Shown here: positions 33,397 to 41,903 of the stretch, one piece after another
Numbering within the stretch: position 1 is the stretch's first letter
How the letters are laid out: every line of letters begins with the position of its first letter
From: Myxococcales bacterium
Lineage (GTDB): Bacteria; Myxococcota; UBA796; SXON01
Length of the DNA: 64,000 nt
Assembly (NCBI GenBank): GCA_009692585.1
Contig: SHYX01000012.1
Span: forward strand, 40,014 to 104,013
Direction: 5' to 3'
Made by a program: the position numbers and the translations under genes
Notes under the pieces: model-generated
Databases searched by the model: none
What the model saw: the letters and a program-made list of their open reading frames with translations, nothing else
What the model was told of the DNA's origin: nothing

Positions 33397-35411
33397 ATCG
33401 AACGGTTCGCGAGAGCCTCGGCCTGTTGGCGGCGGCGGTGGTGTCGCTCCTGTCCACCATCGCGGTCACCTGGCCGATGGTGGCGTACATGGACGTGATC
33501 GTGCTCGGCGGCGGCGAACTGGGCGGCTGGTTGTGGCGGTACCAGTGGCACTTCGACTCGTTGGAGGGCATCGCCGGGGCCGGGCTGGGACCCATCGACT
33601 CGTGGCTGGCCTTCGTCGGGCTCGGCCGCTACCCGGAAACCGGCAACATCCTGGACGTCGTGGCGCTGTCCTACCCGTTGCAGCAGCTCTTCGCCTTCCC
33701 GACGTCGTACAACGCGAAGATCATCCTCATCCTCACCCTCGACGGCATCGCCGCGTACGGCCTCGCGCGGTACTTCTCGGGTAGCATCGCGGCGGCGGTG
33801 GCCGCCTGCGTGATCGCGGTGGTCAACCCGCTGACGATGTTGGAGGTCCAGGCATGCGGGCTGCGACAGGCGGTGCTGTGGTGGCTCCTCTTGTACCCCG
33901 CGTTGCTGGACCGCGCGCTCCGCCGCCGCACCCTCAGCGCGGGACTCCTGGCGGGTGCCTGTTTCGGTCTGGCCGGCGCCTGGTACTGGTTCTACGGACT
34001 GTTCACGGGGGTGTTCACGGTGTTGTGGGTCATCAAGACCTCGGTCGACGAACGCCACCGGCTCCGGGCGGCCACCCTGGCGAAGTCGTTGGGCTTCGTC
34101 GCCCTAGGCGTGCTCTTGTCGGCCGGCCCGTTCATCGTCGCGTACGCCCTGGCGGAGCCGGGCGACAAGGGTGGAGGGCCGGGCAAACCGCTTCTTCCAG
34201 AAATGTCCTTCTTCCTGCCTTTTCCCAGCTACGACACCGTCAGCCACGCGCCACTTCGCCCCGAGACCTACGCGGACAACGTGCTGGCCTCGATCAATCG
34301 GACCATCGGGTCGAGCTGGAGCGCCACCTACCCGGTGGACCCTCGCGTGAATTTCGCGCTTCCACTGACGATCGTCGGCCTGGGCGTGCTGCCGGCGCTG
34401 GTGCGGCGACGGTCCTGGGGCTGGCTGGCCGTCTGGTTCTTCTTCTACCTCGGAACGCTCGGGCCCTTCCTCCGTGTCGGCGACGGCGACGCCCGCGAAG
34501 TCGTGCGCCTGGAAGGCGGCTACGTGGTGAGGATGCCGTACACCCTGATGTTCGAGTTCATCCCTGGTATGTCTCGGATGTTCGCGCCCTACCGGCTGGC
34601 CTCGTACCTCGTGGTCTCCTCGGTGGTGCTGGTGGCGTTGGCCGTGGCTCGGTTGCCCTACCGGGCGTGGCTGGCGCCGTTGGTGATCGCCGCGACCGTG
34701 GCCCAGCCGATGTACCGATGGGGGCGGGGTGCGGTGAACGAGGGCGACGCCGACTCCCGCCAGTTCCGCTCGCCCATCAAGGCCAACCGCATCCGCGTGC
34801 CGGACTACTACAAAGAGCTCGATTCCACCGCGCTCGAGGGGATCGTTGAGCTGCCGTTGGAGCAGCAACAGGACCTCCTGTACTACTACCAGATCATCCA
34901 CCGCCAGAAGGTGTACCGGTCCTGGGCCTCCCCGGGCGCGATCCCCCCCTTCCTGCGCGATGACGACTCCGGCGGCGCGGCGGGCGAGCGGCTTCGCTAC
35001 CTTGCCCGCCCGGACCTGGTCGCCGGCGTGTTGCCCCGTCTGTTCGAGGACCTGTCGCGACACCCGATGACCACGGACGCCGCTGCGCTCACGGCCGAGA
35101 GCTTCGCCAAGTGGGCCAAGACAGGCAACTACACTCGCATCATCGTTCATGAACGCGGCTATTTCCTCGCCGACCCCCAATCCGGCGCGCGGCTGTACAC
35201 CGCGACGGTGGAAAAAATCCGCGACCAGTTCGGTGTCCTCCCGCTGGAGATTCCCGAGCTCGTCAAGGGGGATCCCGCCAACCCCGAGTTCGGCGTTCCG
35301 GTGGCTGGCGACCTGGTGCCCTGGACCTCGCAGCCCGCAGACATCCCCGAAGCGCGCGCGCCGGCTATCTACCGGATGGCGGTGTTCGAGATCACCGCCG
35401 AAGGTGATTAG
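33393..35411 (+). CDS. Multi-spanning membrane protein, glycosyltransferase-C-like (second of the pair)
   Basis: 672 residues from a GTG overlapping the upstream stop (GTGA). The layout matches the preceding protein. An N-terminal helix is followed by a loop (G-G-G-E-L-G-G-W-L-W-R-Y-Q-W), about ten transmembrane helices to residue 440, and a soluble C-terminal domain. That domain has I-V-E-L-P-L-E-Q-Q-Q-D-L-L-Y-Y-Y and I-I-V-H-E-R-G-Y-F-L, the same H-E-R-x-Y/F element as its neighbour. The two may form a heterodimer or act in succession on a surface polysaccharide or glycoprotein. No dedicated sugar-nucleotide gene is adjacent, so this is inference from architecture. Confidence 0.75.
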   Translation: MNRTVRESLGLLAAAVVSLLSTIAVTWPMVAYMDVIVLGGGELGGWLWRYQWHFDSLEGIAGAGLGPIDSWLAFVGLGRYPETGNILDVVALSYPLQQLFAFPTSYNAKIILILTLDGIAAYGLARYFSGSIAAAVAACVIAVVNPLTMLEVQACGLRQAVLWWLLLYPALLDRALRRRTLSAGLLAGACFGLAGAWYWFYGLFTGVFTVLWVIKTSVDERHRLRAATLAKSLGFVALGVLLSAGPFIVAYALAEPGDKGGGPGKPLLPEMSFFLPFPSYDTVSHAPLRPETYADNVLASINRTIGSSWSATYPVDPRVNFALPLTIVGLGVLPALVRRRSWGWLAVWFFFYLGTLGPFLRVGDGDAREVVRLEGGYVVRMPYTLMFEFIPGMSRMFAPYRLASYLVVSSVVLVALAVARLPYRAWLAPLVIAATVAQPMYRWGRGAVNEGDADSRQFRSPIKANRIRVPDYYKELDSTALEGIVELPLEQQQDLLYYYQIIHRQKVYRSWASPGAIPPFLRDDDSGGAAGERLRYLARPDLVAGVLPRLFEDLSRHPMTTDAAALTAESFAKWAKTGNYTRIIVHERGYFLADPQSGARLYTATVEKIRDQFGVLPLEIPELVKGDPANPEFGVPVAGDLVPWTSQPADIPEARAPAIYRMAVFEITAEGD

Positions 35412-35420
35412 GCTCTGCCG

Positions 35421-35789
35421 ATGCGTCTACCCCTGCTCCTGGTGCTCCTGACGAGCGGCTGCGCCGCGGCGCGGTCAGGCTATTTCTTGCTCAACGCCGG
35501 TCGCGAGCTGGCCAAGGCCCGGGATGCCGGTGCCGAGACGTCGGCAGCCTATGAATACACCTTGGCGGCCGAGTACTACCACAAGGCCTGCGAAGAGAAC
35601 ACCTACAGCGAGTTCGGGGCGGCCGATCAGCTCGCCAGGACCTCACAGGAGTGGTCGGCCCGTGCCATCGAGGTGACCAGCGACGCCGAGAAGGAGTTCG
35701 GCGAGGACTTCGTCCCCGAAGAAAAGCAGGTGGAGGTCAAAGAAAAGAAAGAAAACACCCTCGACCAGATCGACCTGGACGAGCTCTGA
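35421..35789 (+). CDS. DUF4398-like small lipoprotein
   Basis: 122 residues. The signal peptide ends in a lipobox L-T-S-G-C (Cys14). The mature part is a helical hairpin with A-G-R-E-L-A-K-A-R-D-A-G-A and Y-E-Y-T-L-A-A-E-Y-Y-H-K-A, then S-A-R-A-I-E-V-T-S-D-A-E-K. This is the Ala/Tyr heptad pattern of DUF4398 lipoproteins. The C-terminus is a Lys/Glu cluster (V-E-V-K-E-K-K-E-N). The stop overlaps the next gene's ATG (TGATG), and that protein repeats the same helical motif before an OmpA domain. Both are likely periplasm-facing outer-membrane lipoproteins acting as a unit. Confidence 0.75.
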   Translation: MRLPLLLVLLTSGCAAARSGYFLLNAGRELAKARDAGAETSAAYEYTLAAEYYHKACEENTYSEFGAADQLARTSQEWSARAIEVTSDAEKEFGEDFVPEEKQVEVKEKKENTLDQIDLDEL

Positions 35790-36961
35790 TGCGCCCGCGC
35801 CTGCTCCTGGTCCTCCTCACCACGGGCTGCGTCCCGGTGGCGCTCCTGCAGGCGAACCGCGACGCCCTGCGTGGAGAGGTCGCCGACGCCCGCGCCCTCC
35901 AGCGCTGCGCGCCGGCCCAACTGGCGCTGGCCGAGGCCAATCTCGCCTTCGCCGAGGTCGAGCTGGGGCAGGGAAACCTCCGCCGCGCCGACGAACACCT
36001 CGCCGTGGGGCGCAAGTCCGCCTCGTTGGTGATGGGCTGCCCCGCCAACATCGAGGTGACGCCGTCCCCCGCGGTCGCCGACACGCCCTTCGACAAGCTG
36101 CCCGAAGCCCCGGTCGAGCCGGTCAAAAAGGTGCTCGCCGATGGCGACAAGGACGGCGACGGCGTCAAAGATGCCGACGACATCTGCCCCAACGACCCCG
36201 AGGACCTCGACGCGTTCAAGGACGCGGACGGCTGCCCCGAGTTGGACAACGACAAAGACGGGGTCAACGACAGCGCCGACCGGTGCGGGATGCAGGCCGA
36301 GGATCGCGACGGCTTCGAAGACGGTGACGGCTGCCCCGACCTCGACAACGACCGCGACGGACTCGCGGACGGCGAGGACCGGTGCCCAGACAAGGCCGGC
36401 GCCACGCGCGACGGTGGATGCCCGTCCCAGGATCGCGACCGCGACGGTCTGGCGGACGGGGTTGACCAGTGTCCCGACGTGGCCGAGACGGTCAACGGGT
36501 ACCTCGACGTGGACGGATGCCCCGACAGCAAGCCCTCCCGGGTCGAGGTCACCGGCACCGCCATCGTGATCCACCAGCGCATCAACTTCGCGACGGGAAA
36601 AGACGTGATCCTCCCCGACAGCTTCGCCGTGCTCGACGACGTAGCCCAGGCGATGAAGGACTACCCCAAGATCAAGATTGAAATTGGCGGCCATACCGAC
36701 AATGTGGGTGACGATGCCAAAAACCAGAAGCTCTCCAAGGATCGGGCGGACTCGGTGTTCGAGTACCTGTTGAGCAAGGGTGTTGCCGCGCCGCGACTGA
36801 TCACCATCGGCTACGGCGAGACCCGGCCGTTGGACACCAATCGCACCGAAGAAGGGCGGGGCAACAATCGGCGCGTCGAGTTCCTGATCGTGGGTGCCAA
36901 CACCGAGCCCGTCCCGGCAGCGCCCGCCCAGCCGCAACCGGAGCCGTCCCCCTGGCGATAG
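35789..36961 (+). CDS. OmpA-family lipoprotein with TSP3 repeats
   Basis: 390 residues. The lipobox L-T-T-G-C gives Cys14. A DUF4398-like helical segment (20-85) contains C-A-P-A-Q-L-A-L-A-E-A-N-L-A-F-A. A thrombospondin-type-3-like block of D-x-D-x-D-G-V/L units with C-P/D-G-C-P cysteines follows (about 115-245), probably calcium-binding. The OmpA domain (255-375) has I-N-F-A-T-G-K-D-V-I, I-E-I-G-G-H-T-D-N-V-G-D-D and N-N-R-R-V-E-F, the residues that bind diaminopimelate in peptidoglycan. It therefore links outer membrane to cell wall, a Pal-like role, although no tol genes are adjacent. Confidence 0.9.
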   Translation: MRPRLLLVLLTTGCVPVALLQANRDALRGEVADARALQRCAPAQLALAEANLAFAEVELGQGNLRRADEHLAVGRKSASLVMGCPANIEVTPSPAVADTPFDKLPEAPVEPVKKVLADGDKDGDGVKDADDICPNDPEDLDAFKDADGCPELDNDKDGVNDSADRCGMQAEDRDGFEDGDGCPDLDNDRDGLADGEDRCPDKAGATRDGGCPSQDRDRDGLADGVDQCPDVAETVNGYLDVDGCPDSKPSRVEVTGTAIVIHQRINFATGKDVILPDSFAVLDDVAQAMKDYPKIKIEIGGHTDNVGDDAKNQKLSKDRADSVFEYLLSKGVAAPRLITIGYGETRPLDTNRTEEGRGNNRRVEFLIVGANTEPVPAAPAQPQPEPSPWR

Positions 36962-37292
36962 ACGCCCCGACGAGGGCGGCCTTCGATCGTATTGCGCCTC
37001 AACATCGGCCCGGCAGGTGACCCCGCCGGCGCCGTCACCCACCACGTCGCGCTGTTCTCAGACCTCATACCGCCTGATCTTGATTCGGCTCGGCGCTCGC
37101 CTGTGCCCGACCCGTCCCGCTTCGTTGGGACCTCCTCATGTGTCTCGACACGCTCGTTGGCCCCGCCTTGCCAGCCGGGCCGTTGACGACGGCGATCATC
37201 CGATCCGAATCTGCGTCAGTCGGTATCACCGAGCCGCGCGCGTCGGAGTCGGCGGCGGCGTTCGGGACCAGGCTGGGCCTGCCAGCGCTCGC
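36962..37292. other. Intergenic stretch between convergent genes
   Basis: No gene I can support. A 52-codon frame on the plus strand from an ATG at 37139 ends at the kinase stop, but it has no ribosome-binding site and no recognisable sequence. No hairpin followed by a T-run is obvious at either gene's 3' end. Confidence 0.4.
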
Positions 37293-38339
37293 TTAGGGTT
37301 GCACGCCGCCCGTCGTCAGAGATTCCGCGAGTGATCCCCCCAGAGACACAGTGCTGGACTCGATCGTAGCCGACAGCGACAGCACCAATGCGGCCACCGC
37401 GATCGAGATCACCGAGATCGTGAGCAGGTACTCGACCGTGGACTGACCGCGCCGCATCGTACCCGACGGTATCACACCGCGAAGGCCGGCCGGCGGCGCC
37501 GGCGTGACGGCCAACACCTCAGCAAGCTCCGAGAAGGACTCGGCCTCGGGCAGCCGGCCGAGGCGGTCGATGAGCGCCTGCGCGTCCGCCGGCCGATCGG
37601 CGGGCAACCGGGCCATGCACGCGTCGATGAGCGGCACGTAGCGATCGGCCAGCCCGGGGGCGAACCGGCGAGGGTCGGTGTCGGGGGCCACGCCGAAGCC
37701 GTCTGGCGGGCGACCGGCGACCATGCAGTACAGGATGCACCCCAGCGAGTACACGTCCGAGCGTGCGTCGGCCAGGCGCGGGTCGGCGGCCTGTTCGGGT
37801 GCCATGTAGCCGGGGGTGCCCATCGCGGCGCGGGTCAACGTCAGCCGGGGGTCGCTCGCCCCCCGATTGAGCAGCCGGACGATGCCGAAGTCGGTGACCT
37901 TCGCGAAGCGGAGGCCCCCGAGCCCGCCCACCAGCACGTTGGAGGGCTTCAGATCGCGATGGACCACCCCCGCGGCGTGCGCGGCGCCGACGCCCGCGCA
38001 GATCTGTCCGAAGAGCCGATCGATCATCGGTGCATCCGGAGGGTCGCGCGCAAGCAGGCGCGACAGCGGGAGGCCCTCGACGTACTCCATCACCAGTCCC
38101 AGGAGCCCAGCCACGTCGAGCACCTCGTAGACCGCCACCACGTTGGGATGCTGGATGGCTCCCTGAACGTCGGCCTCTCGCAAGAACCGCTCCCTCGGCT
38201 GCGGTCCGCCGGTGTCGAGCACTTTGAGCGCCCATCGGCCACCCTGCGCATCGGTCACCCGCCAGACCGAGCCCATCGACCCGTGGCCGAGGAAGCTCTC
38301 GATCGTGAATCGGCCGACCTGGGCCCCGGGACTGAGCAT
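37293..38339 (-). CDS. Ser/Thr protein kinase fused to a Flp/TadE-like pilin C-terminus
   Basis: 348 residues. Residues 8-275 are a complete Hanks-type kinase: G-H-G-S-M-G-S-V loop, K39, E55, H127-R-D129-L-K131-P-S-N134, D150-F-G and A180-P-E. All catalytic residues are present. After a Pro/Ala linker, the last 54 residues read R-R-G-Q-S-T-V-E-Y-L-L-T-I-S, then a hydrophobic helix and a short Ser/Gly tail. This is the processing site and helix of type IVb (Flp) or TadE-like pilins. The join is in frame, with no ribosome-binding site before the internal ATG at 37457. The start is taken as the second of two adjacent ATGs because GGGAGG sits at proper distance. It is divergent from a small membrane protein. 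Confidence 0.85.
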   Translation of the reverse strand: MLSPGAQVGRFTIESFLGHGSMGSVWRVTDAQGGRWALKVLDTGGPQPRERFLREADVQGAIQHPNVVAVYEVLDVAGLLGLVMEYVEGLPLSRLLARDPPDAPMIDRLFGQICAGVGAAHAAGVVHRDLKPSNVLVGGLGGLRFAKVTDFGIVRLLNRGASDPRLTLTRAAMGTPGYMAPEQAADPRLADARSDVYSLGCILYCMVAGRPPDGFGVAPDTDPRRFAPGLADRYVPLIDACMARLPADRPADAQALIDRLGRLPEAESFSELAEVLAVTPAPPAGLRGVIPSGTMRRGQSTVEYLLTISVISIAVAALVLSLSATIESSTVSLGGSLAESLTTGGVQP

Positions 38340-38377
38340 CATCCCTCCCAACGCGGCGTAACTGTTAGGACGGGACG

Positions 38378-38791
38378 ATGTTGAGCGACCGAGCGTGGAT
38401 GGCCGTCAGGGTGGTCCTGTGGATCGCCATCGGCAGCTACATCGTGGTGGTGATGCGGAACCCGGAGATCGGGGACGAGGTCGGGCGCACGTCCATCGAG
38501 ATGCTCGGCATCGTCCCTGCGGCAGAAGCGCCCTGGACGGCGTTGGCCGCTCCGGCGGGACTCTCCCTCCCCCTCGGGGCGTCGGGCGGCTCGGCGGACG
38601 CGCTTCTCCTCACGCGAAGCCTGGATCCGAGCTGCCCCATGCCGGGACTGGAGCTGCGCCTTCTGCTCGGCGCCACCGGACTGCGAACGGTCCACACCCG
38701 CGGCCCGGTGCCCCCATGCGCAGCGGCGGCGGTGTGGTCGGTGGCCTGGCCCCTCTTGCCCGAGGCAACCGAGCTGCAGACGCAGCTGTAG
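38378..38791 (+). CDS. Small membrane protein of unknown function
   Basis: 137 residues. One N-terminal transmembrane helix (W-M-A-V-R-V-V-L-W-I-A-I-G-S-Y-I-V-V-V-M) anchors the protein. The rest, outside the membrane, contains a conserved-looking S-C-P-M-P-G-L-E-L-R-L-L-L-G-A-T-G and two Cys. No family is recognised. It starts 38 bases from the divergent kinase gene, so the two may share regulation. Its stop lies three bases from the convergent lipoprotein gene. Confidence 0.6.
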   Translation: MLSDRAWMAVRVVLWIAIGSYIVVVMRNPEIGDEVGRTSIEMLGIVPAAEAPWTALAAPAGLSLPLGASGGSADALLLTRSLDPSCPMPGLELRLLLGATGLRTVHTRGPVPPCAAAAVWSVAWPLLPEATELQTQL

Positions 38792-38794
38792 GCG

Positions 38795-40339
38795 TCACCA
38801 GGGGGTGGGGGAGCCATTCCAGGTGCGGACCGTGTCGCCGCTCGCGAACCCGATGCGGACCTCCCGCACGCCGAAGTCGTTGTACGGCTGCGGTTGGTAC
38901 AGGGTCTTCGCGTCCCAGTCCCCGACGCCATTGCCCCAGGTGACGCCGTGCCCGTAGTACGTCGGGTTGGCCGTCACCATGCGGGTGTTGGTCGAGCCGT
39001 CGGGCGAGATGCGCCACAGCACGCTGTTGGAGTAGTTGGGCACGTAGAGGTTGCCGCACTCGTCCAGCTCCAGCCCATCCATCCAGGACCCCATCCCCGA
39101 CGCGAAGGCGCGCGGGACGGAGGTGGCGTTGAGTGCGCTGTCGAGGTCCATCTCGTAGACCGTGCCTGAGCCGATGGTGGCGATGTACATGACTGTGCTG
39201 TCGAGGTTGAAGTTTACTGCATGGGCGGTCTCCCCGGCGACACCCGACAGCACCACCTCGGACGCGCCGGTGTCAGGGTCCACCCGGGTCACCGAGCCAT
39301 AGGTGACGTAGACCATGCCGTCCGGGCCGACGGTGACGCCGTAGATGTACCCGAGGCCGCTGGCGATGATCGACGTGGCGCCCCCGGGACCAAGCCGCAT
39401 CAGCGTGCCGCTGCTGTTGTCGCCGTAGGCCCAATCCCCGTCCGGGAGCCGGTCCATCTGTTCGACGTTGTAGATACCGGGAGCGAACACCCGGCGCGCG
39501 CCGGTGTACTCGCTCTTGATGAAGGACGAGCCGTCCCAGCCGATGAGGGTGCCGTCGATGTCGTCGAAACCGATGCCGTGGTAGGCCCGTGCGTCGGCGA
39601 GGGTGTTGTCTTCGAGCGCTTCGGCAGGCGGGTTGGCGCAGGTGTACCGTGCGGTCACCGTCGCGACGGCGAGGACCGGGTCGTGGAGGCCGTCGGTGAC
39701 CGCCACGGTGACCTCGAAGACATCCTGATCGCTGACCCACCTCTTCGAGATGACCGTGAGCCCGTCGAACCAGTCGACGGGGGTGCCGTTCTTGGTCCAG
39801 GTGATGGTGGTGGTGATGGGGTCGCCGTCGGGGTCGACCGCGGCCGGGTCGATGGTCAGCACAATCTCGTCGCCTTCGATGGGCTCTTCAGGGGAGAACG
39901 CCAGCCCGGGGGCCGAGGGCGCGCCGTTGCCGACGGTCACCGTCGATACGGCGGCGATGCCATCGTCTTTTCCATCCGTTGGCGTGACCTCTACGACCCA
40001 GGTTTCACCCAGCACGGAGCGCTCTGCTGGGATCGTGGACTCGACCAAATCAGGCACCACGGTGCCGTTCTGCGTCCACGCGTACCGGTAGGTCACGTCA
40101 TCGCCGTCAGCGTCCGTCGAGGCGGTCTGTAGGATCACCGCGAACGCCACGGCCGGCGCAGGGACGGCGGGCGTGAAGGCGATCGAAGGCGTGCTGGGCG
40201 GGGTGTTGAACGGACCGGTGTCCCCTGTCTCACCGGTCTCTCCGGTGTCGGCGGGCTCGCCGGTGTCCACGACCGAGGTGTCGCCCGTGTCGGACGTCGC
40301 GCACCCCAGAACGAATAGGGAAATCAGCATCGGTCTCAC
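38795..40339 (-). CDS. Lipoprotein with two PKD/Ig-like domains and an NHL/SMP-30 propeller
   Basis: 514 residues from a GTG overlapping the upstream stop; an ATG three codons later is possible. Lipobox V-L-G-C is followed by a D-T-G-E/D-T-G linker. Two Ig-like domains (about 50-130 and 135-225) have D-A-D-G-D-D-V-T-Y and D-P-D-G-D-P-I-T-T with W-T-x-N-G-T, calcium-type loops. From 240 on there is a beta-propeller with L-D-E-C-G-N-L-Y-V-P-N, G-P-D-G-M-V-Y-V-T-Y and D-P-D-T-G-A blades of the NHL/SMP-30 superfamily. It is probably a surface protein that binds a ligand or, like SMP-30, hydrolyses lactones. It is coupled to the peptidase gene upstream. Confidence 0.8.
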   Translation of the reverse strand: MRPMLISLFVLGCATSDTGDTSVVDTGEPADTGETGETGDTGPFNTPPSTPSIAFTPAVPAPAVAFAVILQTASTDADGDDVTYRYAWTQNGTVVPDLVESTIPAERSVLGETWVVEVTPTDGKDDGIAAVSTVTVGNGAPSAPGLAFSPEEPIEGDEIVLTIDPAAVDPDGDPITTTITWTKNGTPVDWFDGLTVISKRWVSDQDVFEVTVAVTDGLHDPVLAVATVTARYTCANPPAEALEDNTLADARAYHGIGFDDIDGTLIGWDGSSFIKSEYTGARRVFAPGIYNVEQMDRLPDGDWAYGDNSSGTLMRLGPGGATSIIASGLGYIYGVTVGPDGMVYVTYGSVTRVDPDTGASEVVLSGVAGETAHAVNFNLDSTVMYIATIGSGTVYEMDLDSALNATSVPRAFASGMGSWMDGLELDECGNLYVPNYSNSVLWRISPDGSTNTRMVTANPTYYGHGVTWGNGVGDWDAKTLYQPQPYNDFGVREVRIGFASGDTVRTWNGSPTPW

Positions 40340-41067
40340 TCCTCACAAAGGTCGGCTGGAAGCTCCGAGGCGGCGCGCTGCTCAAGCCACCACGTTTCCG
40401 GCTGGCTGTGCTCGCCGGAATAGGGGTCCATAATCAGGCCTTCTTCGTCCTGCAGTTCAAAGTGAAGGTGCGGCTGTGAGGAATAGCCGCTGGAACCCAC
40501 CCTGCCAAGGGTGGCACCGCAGGCGACGGCGTCGCCGACGGAGACCGCGACACTGCCGTTCTGCATGTGCCAGTATCGGGTCCGCCAGCCGCCCAGGTGC
40601 TCGATGATCACGTAGTTGGCGTCGCCCGGGTTTCCGTCGCAGTCGACCCCGTCTGACACCTTGTGGCAGCGGTCATAGTTGCCGTCCGACACCTCGATCA
40701 CCGTGCCCGCGGCCGCGGCGACGATGGTGGCGCTGCCGTCGTCCATGGTGTCGAAACCGCCCTCCAGGATGTAGTCACTCCCGCGATGTTCGTCGTAGCA
40801 GGCAGGAAAGGGCCGCCCATCGTACGCCGTGCACAGCAGTCCTTCGGCCATCGGCCCATCCGAGTGGTCGACCGGGTCATGGTCCACGCCGACCACCAGA
40901 TGAAAGAGCGGGGTTTCGATGAGGGGCAGGCGGAACTGGAGCGCGCCGCGGGGGCGATCGCCGTCGGGAGCGCGCTCGGTGTCGCCGGCCTCCGACCCGC
41001 ACGCGCCCAGCCCGCAGAGGAGCAGCGCCAGGGTGGCGACGTCAGACCGGGATGATGGTGTCGTCAT
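40336..41067 (-). CDS. M23-family (LytM) peptidase, lipoprotein
   Basis: 243 residues. The signal peptide ends in lipobox G-L-G-A-C (Cys23). The M23 zinc site is complete: H94-R-G-S-D98, H167 in Y-W-H-M-Q and H200-L-H202-F-E-L. Such enzymes cut Gly-Gly or cross-link bonds in peptidoglycan; with all ligands in place it should be active. Two extra cysteine pairs (C-T-A-Y...P-A-C-Y and C-H...D-C-D) suggest disulphides. The ATG at 41067 lies inside the end of the PP2C gene, an overlap of about 26 bases. Its stop overlaps the following lipoprotein. Location between a phosphatase and a lipoprotein hints at cell-wall control by phosphorylation. Confidence 0.87.
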   Translation of the reverse strand: MTTPSSRSDVATLALLLCGLGACGSEAGDTERAPDGDRPRGALQFRLPLIETPLFHLVVGVDHDPVDHSDGPMAEGLLCTAYDGRPFPACYDEHRGSDYILEGGFDTMDDGSATIVAAAAGTVIEVSDGNYDRCHKVSDGVDCDGNPGDANYVIIEHLGGWRTRYWHMQNGSVAVSVGDAVACGATLGRVGSSGYSSQPHLHFELQDEEGLIMDPYSGEHSQPETWWLEQRAASELPADLCEE

Positions 41068-41902
41068 CGCCCACATCTTCCACCGGCGCGGCCTCGACCC
41101 GCAACACGATCGCGGTGATGTTGTCGTCCGACTGATGGGCGATCGCGCGCTCGCCGAGGGAGACCGCGCACGCCTGAGCCGCCGGGACGTTGGTGACCGT
41201 GTCGGCGAGAAGGGCATCGTCGACGCGCCCGTGAAGCCCGTCGGAACTCAGCACCAGCCGGTCGCCGGGGCGCAAGGTGAGCGCCCCGGTGTCGATCCCC
41301 CGATCGATGCGCAACGACGCGTCGTCACCCAGACCGCGGCTGCCAAAGATGAAGTTCTGGGCGAGGTAGCCCGGATGCGTCGGAATCGGGCGATGATCGC
41401 GCATCGCGAACTCTTCCCGGGTCTGGTCGCGACTGATACGCGTAAGGCGGCCGTCCCGCCAGTGGTAGAGGCGGCTGTCGCCGACGTGCACCCAGTAGGC
41501 GCGATCCCGGACGATCCACACGACCGTCAGGGTGGTGCCCATCTTGACCTCGCCGCCGTTGGACACCCGCTCGCGGACGCGTTGGTGGGTCTCCTTCACG
41601 AAGTGGTAGAGCTCCAGCTCCGGGTCGTCCGGCACCGGGCGCTGGTACAGCCGGCTGAGCGCCTGGACCGCCGCGGCCGAGGCCACATCACCGTCTTCGT
41701 GTCCCCCCATGCCGTCGGCCACGGCGAGGAGCACCTCGGCCCGCTCGGGCGCGTCCCCGATCGTCTCGGTGTCGCCGGTGCGCCAACGCGCCGCTCCGTC
41801 GCGACATACAAGGTAGTTGTCCTGGTTGGTCGCACGACCGCCCCGTTCAGGGCCCACGCCCAGCGCGCAGAGCACCCCCACCGAGAATCGCCCGTCACCC
41901 AC
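41042..41902 (-). CDS. PP2C-family Ser/Thr protein phosphatase
   Basis: 286 residues from a GTG at 41900-41902; a TTG at 41917 would add five residues and overlap the upstream gene. Metal-site motifs of the PPM family are R-x-x-N-Q-D, V-A-D-G-M-G-G-H-E-D-G, V-H-V-G-D-S-R-L-Y, L-S-S-D-G-L-H-G and S-D-D-N-I-T-A-I-V. It removes phosphate from Ser/Thr, opposing Hanks-type kinases such as the one at 37293. It stands between a large FHA protein and an M23 peptidase, all in one overlapping minus-strand operon. Confidence 0.92.
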   Translation of the reverse strand: MGDGRFSVGVLCALGVGPERGGRATNQDNYLVCRDGAARWRTGDTETIGDAPERAEVLLAVADGMGGHEDGDVASAAAVQALSRLYQRPVPDDPELELYHFVKETHQRVRERVSNGGEVKMGTTLTVVWIVRDRAYWVHVGDSRLYHWRDGRLTRISRDQTREEFAMRDHRPIPTHPGYLAQNFIFGSRGLGDDASLRIDRGIDTGALTLRPGDRLVLSSDGLHGRVDDALLADTVTNVPAAQACAVSLGERAIAHQSDDNITAIVLRVEAAPVEDVGDDDTIIPV

Positions 41903-41903
41903 C

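Noticed and set aside
37139..37297. 52-codon plus-strand frame ending at the kinase stop
   Set aside because: No ribosome-binding site and no recognisable sequence; not enough support to annotate.
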